NCBI GenBank assembly: GCA_023379355.1
Contig: JAMCUD010000101.1
Span: 1-9,704, forward strand
Source of the DNA: Thermoplasmatota archaeon
GTDB lineage: Archaea; Thermoplasmatota; Thermoplasmata; Thermoplasmatales; Thermoplasmataceae
Direction: 5' to 3'
Length of the DNA stretch: 9,704 nucleotides
The notes under the pieces were generated by a model. That model was given only the letters and a program-made list of their open reading frames with translations, searched no databases and was not told the origin of the DNA. Of this stretch, positions 1 through 6,046 are shown piece by piece. Positions within the stretch are counted from its first letter, which is position 1. Each line of letters starts with the position of its first letter. A program made the position numbers and the translations under genes.

Positions 1-161
1 TGGGGGACGGGGACAGGGAGGGTCTTGCCGATGCTGCAAAAAGAATAATGGGGAATTTCACACAGGGATGGATCAGCAGCGCCAGATCTGTGGCAGAAAA
101 ATATTCATGGGACATCACTGCGGGGAAATGGGAGCAGCATCTCAGGAAGTATGCAATCTGA
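1..161 (+). CDS. Glycosyltransferase family 4-like, C-terminal fragment (5' end outside window)
   Basis: An open frame enters from the left edge (first full codon at 3) and ends at TGA 159-161, giving about 52 residues. It finishes with an amphipathic helix followed by a Y-S-W-D element (AEKYSWDITAGKWEQ) and a basic end. This matches the usual end of GT4 (GT-B fold) transferases, where a 'fsW' motif precedes the last helix that packs back on the N-terminal domain. The catalytic EX7E region would lie upstream, outside the window, so the sugar specificity cannot be judged. The gene lies 89 bases ahead of an aminotransferase on the same strand and probably belongs to the same glycan cluster. The call rests on a short C-terminal pattern only. 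Confidence 0.6.
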   Translation, partial: GDGDREGLADAAKRIMGNFTQGWISSARSVAEKYSWDITAGKWEQHLRKYAI

Positions 162-250
162 CGCAGGACAAGTGTCGCAATTGACGAATACTGCACTGAA
201 TATGGAAACAGGATTCAGGGTGAAATTGAAATAAGAAATGGGGAACTGAA

Positions 251-1474
251 ATGGATTCAGACAGCAAAACTTTGGAACTAGCCAGGTTCAACAGGCAGAC
301 AGGTTGCGCAACCACATCCAAAGATTTAAAAAAGGCTCAAAATAACACATGCGTGGGAATACCTTTTTCAAAACCTGCCATGACGAAGGAAATGACCGAT
401 GCCGCCACGGAATGCCTAATGAATGACCGTCTCGTCAACGGCCTCTCTGTGAAAGAATTTGAAAACAGCTTTGCCAGCTACACTGGCACAAGATATGCTG
501 TTGCAGTCAGCAGCGGAACTGCTGCGCTTCTCCTCTCGCTAATGAGCATCGGCATCAGGAAGGGCGATATTGTTGTAACACAGTCCGCCACATTTGTTGC
601 CACAGTAAATGCCATAGTTCACGCCGGAGCAACACCGCTGCTCCTTGACGTGGAGAGTGGCAGTCTTGAATTGAGGGAAGACCAGCTCCGCGAGGCCTTT
701 AAAAGATATGGCAGCAGGATTAAGGCCATAATTCCTGTCCACCTTTACGGGCGGATGCAAAATCTTTACAGAATTCTTGATATGGAGGAAGCCAGGGACA
801 TACCGGTGATAGAGGACGCCTGCCAGGCTCATGGTGCCGAACTCAATGGGAAAAAGGCAGGAAGCATTGGCACTGCAGGGGCATTTTCATTTTACAGTTC
901 CAAGAATATGACAGTCGGGGGAGATGGGGGAATGATAACCACAGATGATCCGGAAATCAGGGATAAGGCCCTGTCTTTAAGGAACCAGGGAGCATACAAT
1001 GGAGACAGGTACAGGAATGACATTATTGGATACAACTTCAGACTCAACTCCGTAAATGCTGCCATAGGGAGAATTCAGCTGAAGTACCTTGACCAGTGGA
1101 ACAGGAATCGGGCAACTGTGGCTGAATTCTACACCGATAAACTTTCCGGTTTCCGGGAAATTACTGCGTCAGACAGGGATTCCTCATTGAGCAGGTCATC
1201 CTGGCACATTTATTCCATAAGAACTGGCAGGAGAGATGGGCTCGCTGAAAGCCTGAAGAGGCATGGCATAGAGACAGGCATCCACTATCCAATTCCAGTC
1301 CATCTCCAGAATGCGTACAGAAACGGAGCTGCCCTGGTGCCATTTTCCATGATGAACACAGAGAAATGGGCCAGGGAAAATTTAAGCCTGCCAATCTACG
1401 GAACCATGGGTATGGATTCGGCAGATGAAGTCGCCAGCCAGATCAGTGCATATGTGGGAGGAACACGGCCATGA
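251..1474 (+). CDS. DegT/DnrJ/EryC1/StrS-family PLP-dependent sugar aminotransferase
   Basis: This 407-residue protein has the full signature of nucleotide-sugar aminotransferases (fold type I). SSGTAAL at residues 87-93 binds the cofactor phosphate. IEDACQAHGA at 187-196 carries the Asp that contacts the pyridine nitrogen (D189) and the stacking Gln (Q192). FYSSKNM has the Schiff-base lysine at K218, followed by a Gly-rich GGDGGM turn. GYNFRLN at 260-266 is the family's substrate/dimer motif. Such enzymes transfer an amino group, usually from glutamate, to a keto sugar linked to a nucleotide. With a Gfo/Idh/MocA dehydrogenase and a beta-helix acetyltransferase directly downstream, the best match is a WbpE/WlbC-like enzyme acting on a 3-keto sugar (inference). 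The ATG at 251 follows GGGGA and is the first start after an in-frame stop at 227-229. Homology begins only near residue 36 (IPFSKP), so the first ~35 residues are an extension; a GTG at 353 is an alternative start. The stop overlaps the next start in an ATGA. Confidence 0.93.
   Translation: MDSDSKTLELARFNRQTGCATTSKDLKKAQNNTCVGIPFSKPAMTKEMTDAATECLMNDRLVNGLSVKEFENSFASYTGTRYAVAVSSGTAALLLSLMSIGIRKGDIVVTQSATFVATVNAIVHAGATPLLLDVESGSLELREDQLREAFKRYGSRIKAIIPVHLYGRMQNLYRILDMEEARDIPVIEDACQAHGAELNGKKAGSIGTAGAFSFYSSKNMTVGGDGGMITTDDPEIRDKALSLRNQGAYNGDRYRNDIIGYNFRLNSVNAAIGRIQLKYLDQWNRNRATVAEFYTDKLSGFREITASDRDSSLSRSSWHIYSIRTGRRDGLAESLKRHGIETGIHYPIPVHLQNAYRNGAALVPFSMMNTEKWARENLSLPIYGTMGMDSADEVASQISAYVGGTRP
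1457..1461 (+). promoter_or_regulatory. Ribosome-binding site for the sugar dehydrogenase
   Basis: GGAGG lies nine bases before the ATG at 1471, inside the end of the aminotransferase gene. It is the strongest Shine-Dalgarno match in the plus-strand series and supports independent initiation at the ATGA overlap. Confidence 0.6.
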
Positions 1475-2418
1475 GAATCGGCATTGTCGGGCTTGGCTAC
1501 TGGGGCAGGAAAGTTTTCAGGGAGTACCTTGCCCTGGTGAACGAGGGTGCTGTTGATGCAATTCACATGTACGATGCAAAAATAGATCTGCTTTCAGACC
1601 AGAATTTCCGCAATGCATCGGTCGTGGTTCATGATAGCTACCAGTCTCTCATTGACAGCGTTGATGCTGTCCACATCTGTGTCCCCAACGATTTTCACTA
1701 CGAATACACGTCGAAATCCCTGGAGGCTGGAGTCAGCACCCTGGTGGAAAAACCGCTGACAAAGAATTCCACAGAGGCCTTTAACCTGGTGGAGACAGCA
1801 CTTGAGAATGGTGTTGTGCTGCAGGTCGGAAATATATTCAGGTTTGCCAACTCCATCAGGGCTGCCAGGGAACTGATACTGAGTGGCGAGATTGGGGCAG
1901 TTCACCATGCGGGCATATCATGGACCCACATGGCACCCAGTGAAAACTCAAGAACGGAAGATGTCCTATGGGATCTTGGCCCCCATATTTTCGACATTGT
2001 GAACTTTCTGACTGGGCTGTGGCCCGTTTCAGTCATATACAGCCCATACGCCGGTGGCAGTATTGGTGATAAACTGGCTGAGGCGGACCTCATTGTGAAT
2101 TACATGGATTTCACTGCAAACATCAGGATTAGCCTTGTTGATCACAGGAGAACGAGGCTTGTGGAGATGGCTGGAACCAAAGGTACAATTATGTTAGATC
2201 CGGTGAATCAGAACCTGGAGATTCACAGCAATGGCAGTATAAAGCACATTGAGGTTGAAAAGAATAACACACTGAGGGATGAGATAATGAATTTCATTGA
2301 ATGCTCCCTCAACGGAAGAACAAAGGTAAACTCTGGCAATCTGGGCACTGCCATTGTCAGGGAACTGGAGCAGATTTACGGGGCAGGGAAAAATGAATCG
2401 TTTACAAGAATTCAGTAG
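1471..2418 (+). CDS. Gfo/Idh/MocA-family NAD(P)-dependent nucleotide-sugar dehydrogenase
   Basis: The 315-residue protein starts with a Rossmann dinucleotide-binding motif, GLGYWG at residues 7-12. It has the family's EKP motif at 93-95 (VEKPLT), whose Lys is the catalytic/cofactor residue. VGNIFRF at 119-125 corresponds to the usual VGHxxRF, with Asn in place of His. The D-x-G-x-H-x-x-D pattern (D168, H172, D175) in DLGPHIFDI is the substrate-site motif at the start of the C-terminal beta domain. Length is slightly short but normal. The family oxidises or reduces sugar hydroxyl/keto groups with NAD(P). Between an aminotransferase and an acetyltransferase it most resembles WbpB/WlbA, which oxidises C3 of a UDP-GlcNAc-derived uronic acid so that the aminotransferase can act. 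The exact substrate is inferred from context. Start ATG overlaps the previous stop and has a GGAGG site. The last 26 bases overlap the next gene. Confidence 0.92.
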   Translation: MRIGIVGLGYWGRKVFREYLALVNEGAVDAIHMYDAKIDLLSDQNFRNASVVVHDSYQSLIDSVDAVHICVPNDFHYEYTSKSLEAGVSTLVEKPLTKNSTEAFNLVETALENGVVLQVGNIFRFANSIRAARELILSGEIGAVHHAGISWTHMAPSENSRTEDVLWDLGPHIFDIVNFLTGLWPVSVIYSPYAGGSIGDKLAEADLIVNYMDFTANIRISLVDHRRTRLVEMAGTKGTIMLDPVNQNLEIHSNGSIKHIEVEKNNTLRDEIMNFIECSLNGRTKVNSGNLGTAIVRELEQIYGAGKNESFTRIQ

Positions 2419-2854
2419 GATAACAGACTGTGATATAGATCAATCGTCAGTTATATATGACCAGGTTAACCTTTACAGGTGCAGGATTGGCAGAAATACC
2501 AAGATTGACGCCTTCGTCTATATCGAAGAGGGGGTTGTGATAGGCGATAACTGCAAAATCAGGCCATTTGTCTTCATACCGTCAGGAGTGGTCATCGGGA
2601 ACAACGTTTTTATCGGCCCAAATGTCACATTTACAAATGACAGATATCCTGACATTGGAACAGAATGGACAATGGAAAAAACCATTGTGGAGGACAATGT
2701 GTCAATCGGTGCAGGGTCAGTTATTCTGCCAGGCATAAGAATAGGAAAGCATTCGCTTATTGGATCCGGATCAGTTGTGACCCATGATGTGCCGCAGGAT
2801 TCTGTCTTCCACAATATTTTACAGAAAAGCATCAAACCAAGGTTTAAGAAATGA
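2393..2854 (+). CDS. Left-handed beta-helix sugar N-acetyltransferase (WbpD/WlbB/QdtC-like)
   Basis: This 153-residue protein is built of imperfect hexapeptide repeats: [36 protein letters not shown]. These form a left-handed beta-helix trimer that binds acetyl-CoA between coils. The loop FTNDRYP (residues 80-86) matches the conserved TND-x-x-P segment of nucleotide-sugar 3-N-acetyltransferases, whose Asn (here N82) contacts the sugar amino group. The end ([18 protein letters not shown]) resembles the 'VP-x-x-x-x-x-x-G-x-PA' tail of the family but lacks the typical Gly-Pro-Ala. It should acetylate the amino sugar made by the aminotransferase two genes upstream. ATG 2393 is preferred over an upstream TTG at 2354, because the fold starts here and a GGGCAGGGA purine stretch precedes it. 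It overlaps the dehydrogenase by 26 bases and the next gene by ATGA, suggesting translational coupling. Confidence 0.9.
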   Translation: MNRLQEFSRITDCDIDQSSVIYDQVNLYRCRIGRNTKIDAFVYIEEGVVIGDNCKIRPFVFIPSGVVIGNNVFIGPNVTFTNDRYPDIGTEWTMEKTIVEDNVSIGAGSVILPGIRIGKHSLIGSGSVVTHDVPQDSVFHNILQKSIKPRFKK

Positions 2855-3855
2855 TTGATGAAGTCACGCTTCTTCTTTTCAGCAGGAACGACATAGATAA
2901 CATTGAGGAAATCATTACACTCTACCATGAAGACTTTTTTGAAATCATTGTCGTGGACAGCTCCTGCAATGTGCAGCATAAGCGCCTGGCCAGCCTTTCT
3001 GAGAATTACCGGAATGTGAATGTTTTCAGGGCAGTTCCCCTGGGAACCCTGGATCCCATTCTTACGTACGGCGTGTCGCGGGCATCTGGAAAATATATAT
3101 TTCTTCTGGGATCTGATGAAAGGATATCTGAAGGACTGCTGAGTTTCATAAGAAACAGCAGTCTCGAATACCCGGCATATGAGATCTATCGGCTGGAAGC
3201 AATAATTCATGAATATTCGCTCCACACCCGTATTTTCAGGCGGGACAGGGTTGGAATAAAAGGCTACCCGAATGAAGCCATGGAAGTATACGGCAGGAAG
3301 TTCAGGATTGCCAAAAATGCCAATATAATCCATGGTGCAAACATGGCAGACTATTTCAACGAGAATTCAAAGGGGCAGAGATACGGGCTGCTTGAATCCT
3401 ACCTCAACCCCCCAACTTATTTTTTCCTGTTTAAGACAGCGCTGTCCATAGGATTTCTAAGGCCTTTTTTCCTGAAACTGCAGCTGAAGAACAGTCTGGT
3501 AAGCAGGTATCTGTTCTGGCCCCTGTATACCGCCATATTTATGAAATTTATGCTGGCCGGCGGACAGAGGTTCCAGAGATCCTTCTCCCTGCTGTGGTCC
3601 AACTGGTTCAAAAATAGCTATGACTATTTCTCGGGGCTGGACGAGAAGGAAAGAAAACTCAGACTTGAAATTTCCATGGAGATATTTACCTGCGGCGGTC
3701 CATCAAGATATTTATGCTTTGATCAACCTGAATATGTCGAAAGCATCTCCGGGTCCGTCGGTGATTATCCAAGCCATGGTGAGTTTTTCTCAGGACTGGT
3801 GGTGCACAGGCATTTCAATGGTAAATGTGCTCTATCACTGGATGAAAAGTCATAA
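2851..3855 (+). CDS. GT2-like (GT-A fold) glycosyltransferase, probably truncated by a 3' frameshift
   Basis: The 334-residue product opens with a GT-A nucleotide-binding pattern: [10 protein letters not shown] at 5-14, then IIVVDSSC at 32-39. The acceptor/metal region is [12 protein letters not shown] (82-93), where G-S-D-E stands in for the usual D-x-D. A later arginine-rich segment ([11 protein letters not shown], near 125) matches the 'R-x-F-R-R' strand of family 2 enzymes. Residues about 185-240 are hydrophobic and aromatic, suggesting membrane association. A conserved-looking C-terminal block ([11 protein letters not shown] ... [12 protein letters not shown]) lies just before the stop. 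The protein probably transfers a sugar, perhaps the one made by the three upstream genes, onto a lipid-linked glycan on the cytoplasmic face. The start overlaps the acetyltransferase stop (ATGA) with AAGGT upstream. The stop at 3853-3855 looks premature, because coding-like sequence continues to 4044; the intact form would be about 397 residues. Confidence 0.8.
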   Translation: MIDEVTLLLFSRNDIDNIEEIITLYHEDFFEIIVVDSSCNVQHKRLASLSENYRNVNVFRAVPLGTLDPILTYGVSRASGKYIFLLGSDERISEGLLSFIRNSSLEYPAYEIYRLEAIIHEYSLHTRIFRRDRVGIKGYPNEAMEVYGRKFRIAKNANIIHGANMADYFNENSKGQRYGLLESYLNPPTYFFLFKTALSIGFLRPFFLKLQLKNSLVSRYLFWPLYTAIFMKFMLAGGQRFQRSFSLLWSNWFKNSYDYFSGLDEKERKLRLEISMEIFTCGGPSRYLCFDQPEYVESISGSVGDYPSHGEFFSGLVVHRHFNGKCALSLDEKS

Positions 3856-4044
3856 TGCCTTCGTATCTGAAATTATGTCAACTACGGCGATTTTAAACAC
3901 CCTGTTGCTTTCCATAATAACCGGATCCTGCGCACCGCAATGGAATATCTGGCATCACGTCCATGGCGATGGATGAAATATATGGATTATGCTCAGGGAG
4001 CCCGGTATTTGATCAGAAAATATCAGCACACAATTGCGGCCTAA
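3847..4044 (+). pseudogene. Detached C-terminal tail of the upstream GT2 gene (two compensating single-base indels)
   Basis: After the GT2 stop the coding signal continues. From 3848 to 3880 a frame one base later reads [11 protein letters not shown]. From 3880 the original GT2 frame resumes and is open for 54 codons to TAA 4042-4044. It includes NYGDFKHPVAFHNN, RTAMEYLASRPWRWMKYMDY and ARYLIRKY, an aromatic, basic, amphipathic composition normal for the end of such transferases. The joins fit one extra A in the AAAA run at 3845-3848 and one missing A in the CAAC step near 3880. The two changes restore the frame but leave stops at 3853 and 3868 in it. It may be a true mutation, making the gene shorter or dead, or a sequencing/assembly error. 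If the tail is not linked, the longest separate piece begins at ATG 3940 (34 residues). This is inference from frame and composition, not from an alignment. Confidence 0.6.
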
Positions 4045-4096
4045 TTGCCAGGTACTGATAAAAGCTTCGCCGGAACCGATCATATCTCTTATTCAG

Positions 4097-5167
4097 CTAT
4101 GAAAGGGATCTGGAGGAGATTTTTGAATAGAGGTCCCTGTATTGCTCTGCAAACCGGTCAAAACTGAATGATTTGCCTCTGGCAAGACTTATCTCGCTCA
4201 GTCTTTGAAGATTCTCAGAATTTGCCTTTACTGCATCAACTAGGGCATCAGCGTCGAATCCATCCAGTAATATTGCGGCGTCCCCTGCTATTTCCCGAAT
4301 GATGGGGATATCCAGTGCAATAATGGGTAATCCCGTGGCCATTGCCTCAACCAGCGGATATCCAAATCCTTCAGAAGTTGATGGAAAGATCAGCATATCT
4401 GAGGCACAGTACAGGTCATTCAGCAGATCGTCTGATATGTTGAAAAAATCCCTCTCATTGCTGAGCCCCAGTCCCGGCCCGATTCTTATCAGCATATATC
4501 TGTCGCCAAGTTTCTTCATGACCTGCCTGATCATCTCCAGGTTTTTTCTCTGGGAACCGGTTGAAACAGATATCAGTATAACATCATCCCGGGGCAATGA
4601 TAACCTTTTTCTGATGGCCATTTTCCCCTCCTTCCTCTGAAAAACTCTTGAGGCACAGTGATGTATCACATGTATCCTGCCGGTGTATCCCGCCTCATCT
4701 ATCTCCATTCTGACAACGTCGGAGACAGTTATTATATTTTCAAGATCAAATATCCTCTTTATGTTGGATGCCACCATCCTCCTGTATATGGCGTCTGTGA
4801 AGTTTGCGGGCTTGCCCTTGAGGGTCGTAAGGTCATGAACAGTGGCTATCTGATTTCCTGCTGAAGCTCGGAAGGGCGCCTCATGCTGTGACAGGTAATG
4901 GATGACTGAAATGTCATCTCTCTGGCTCAGCACAGAGTGAGAAATCCGTGGCTGGATTTTCCTGTCCAGAACCACTGAAAGCATGGGGGGCATAATTCGC
5001 GAGAATGGCCCGTATATTCTCTCTTCCCTTCTGTAGAATTCCATGTATTTGCCCCTTGACAGGATGTAATGCAATGGTGCAGCCTCTTCCACCGCATCCA
5101 GAAGAGTTGACGTATACCTGCCGATGCCACTTCCCGGAGGATCAGAGAACCACAGATACACAGTCAT
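4097..5167 (-). CDS. Glycosyltransferase family 4 (GT-B fold)
   Basis: The 356-residue protein has the full layout of a GT4 retaining transferase. The N-terminal Rossmann domain carries the glycine loop SGIGRYT (13-19). IHYLSQHEAPF (89-99) and TVHDLTTLKG (109-118) are acceptor-side motifs, and NIITVSDVVR (144-153) is the 'I-x-V-S' strand before the domain linker. The C-terminal donor domain has STGSQRKNLE (202-211), the sugar-nucleotide phosphate contact region, and SEGFGYPLVEAMATGLPII (265-283) with the EX7E pair E266 and E274. A closing helix SFDRFAEQYRDLY precedes the end. These enzymes add a sugar from a nucleotide donor such as GDP-mannose or UDP-glucose to a growing lipid-linked glycan in the cytoplasm; the donor cannot be read from sequence. 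It is the last gene of the minus-strand series, 23 bases after the GT2 gene, and converges with the broken plus-strand GT2. Confidence 0.93.
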   Translation of the reverse strand: MTVYLWFSDPPGSGIGRYTSTLLDAVEEAAPLHYILSRGKYMEFYRREERIYGPFSRIMPPMLSVVLDRKIQPRISHSVLSQRDDISVIHYLSQHEAPFRASAGNQIATVHDLTTLKGKPANFTDAIYRRMVASNIKRIFDLENIITVSDVVRMEIDEAGYTGRIHVIHHCASRVFQRKEGKMAIRKRLSLPRDDVILISVSTGSQRKNLEMIRQVMKKLGDRYMLIRIGPGLGLSNERDFFNISDDLLNDLYCASDMLIFPSTSEGFGYPLVEAMATGLPIIALDIPIIREIAGDAAILLDGFDADALVDAVKANSENLQRLSEISLARGKSFSFDRFAEQYRDLYSKISSRSLS

Positions 5168-5171
5168 ATTA

Positions 5172-5177
5172 CACCTT
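5172..5177 (-). promoter_or_regulatory. Ribosome-binding site for the GT4 gene
   Basis: Read on the minus strand, AAGGTG stands four bases (TAAT) before the ATG at 5167. The same GGTG core and spacing occur ahead of the neighbouring GT2 gene, consistent with the GAGGTGAT-type site of archaeal 16S rRNA. Confidence 0.55.
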
Positions 5178-5190
5178 ATACCCGGATACC

Positions 5191-6009
5191 CTACTGAGTA
5201 TTGCCCCTGTACAGATAATACCCTACAGCATACGCAGACCCTCTCAGAAGATAGAGCAATATCAGCGGGAAATCCCTGAAGGATGAGAACTTTCTAATCT
5301 TGTCGCTCAGGCCTGCCATAAACTCATATTCCGTCCCCTTGAGTATTCTGCTTGTGCTGCCGTAACGTGAGTATTTCTTAAATTCCCTGAAGATGTCCGT
5401 GTCGTTCATATGGAAGAGTGGATATTCTGATACGACCACTGTTTCACCGGAAATCCTTGAGGCTTCATGAAAGATGATTCTATCGTCCTTGGCAACAACC
5501 TTTTTGAATCTGCCATCAGTTAACTTCTCCCTGATTGCAGAAAAAGCCTGCCTTATAAGCGGCATTGAGTAAAATCTCGGGATAATCAATGAGGTCCTGC
5601 CAGAAATTGATATGCTGCTCCTGACCACAAGATCCTTGTCTCTTCCATCAAGCCTGTTAATGATTCCACGGCCCAGGTTCTTCTCCGGGAAGGCCATCAT
5701 GTTGTGGGGCGAAGCTAAAAGCGAATGGATAAGGCCATGAGACGGAATCCTTGTTTCATCAAGTATTAGAATGAAATCTCCGCTGGAATTGATAACTCCC
5801 AGATACCTGGACTGCAGTAATGAACATTCTTCCAGTATCTCTCTGGCTTTGAAATTCCTGCACAAATCCGAAACAGTGGGGTTTTTTCCTGAATTTACAA
5901 CCACTATTTCCAGCGAATCGGGATCAGATTCACTTTGCCTCAATGCAGACAGTATGGGAGCCAAATTCTTTCCGGATGTAACCGATATTTCCACCGATAT
6001 TTTTGTCAT
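5191..6009 (-). CDS. GT2-like (GT-A fold) glycosyltransferase
   Basis: From the chosen ATG at 6009 the protein has 272 residues. It begins MTKISVEISVTSGKN and LEIVVVNSG (33-41), the first two strands of a family 2 nucleotide-binding domain. SRYLGVINSSGDFILILDETRIPS (67-90) is the donor/metal region, where L-D-E-T takes the place of the common D-x-D. A basic, aromatic segment (REFKKYSRYGSTSRILKG) follows a HEASRI element and leads into a C-terminal hydrophobic stretch (FPLILLYLLRGSAYAVGYYLYRG) that may anchor it at the membrane. It probably adds a sugar to a polyprenol-linked glycan; donor and acceptor are unknown. A GTG at 6021 would add four residues (VWCI), but GGTG four bases before the ATG at 6009 favours the shorter form. 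It lies 37 bases after the large membrane-protein gene and 23 before the GT4 gene, so co-transcription is likely. The weak D-x-D raises some doubt about catalysis. Confidence 0.82.
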   Translation of the reverse strand: MTKISVEISVTSGKNLAPILSALRQSESDPDSLEIVVVNSGKNPTVSDLCRNFKAREILEECSLLQSRYLGVINSSGDFILILDETRIPSHGLIHSLLASPHNMMAFPEKNLGRGIINRLDGRDKDLVVRSSISISGRTSLIIPRFYSMPLIRQAFSAIREKLTDGRFKKVVAKDDRIIFHEASRISGETVVVSEYPLFHMNDTDIFREFKKYSRYGSTSRILKGTEYEFMAGLSDKIRKFSSFRDFPLILLYLLRGSAYAVGYYLYRGNTQ

Positions 6010-6013
6010 GATG

Positions 6014-6017
6014 CACC
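6014..6017 (-). promoter_or_regulatory. Ribosome-binding site deciding the GT2 start
   Basis: Minus-strand GGTG lies four bases before the ATG at 6009. It sits inside the alternative GTG-initiated extension, so it supports the ATG as the real start. Confidence 0.5.
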
Positions 6018-6046
6018 ACACGCAGACTGCAGGCCTCTACTGCTCG

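Noticed and set aside
2354..2392. TTG start giving a 166-residue acetyltransferase
   Set aside because: The added 13 residues have no family similarity, and ATG 2393 has a purine-rich site directly before it.
2518..3333. A 271-codon open frame on the minus strand
   Set aside because: It lies antisense across the acetyltransferase and GT2 genes, whose motifs are clear. Its translation has no recognisable domain and unusual composition, so it is a shadow of the real genes.
4045..4096. Bidirectional terminator between the convergent clusters
   Set aside because: Neither a stable stem nor a convincing T-run on either strand is visible in the 52 bases.
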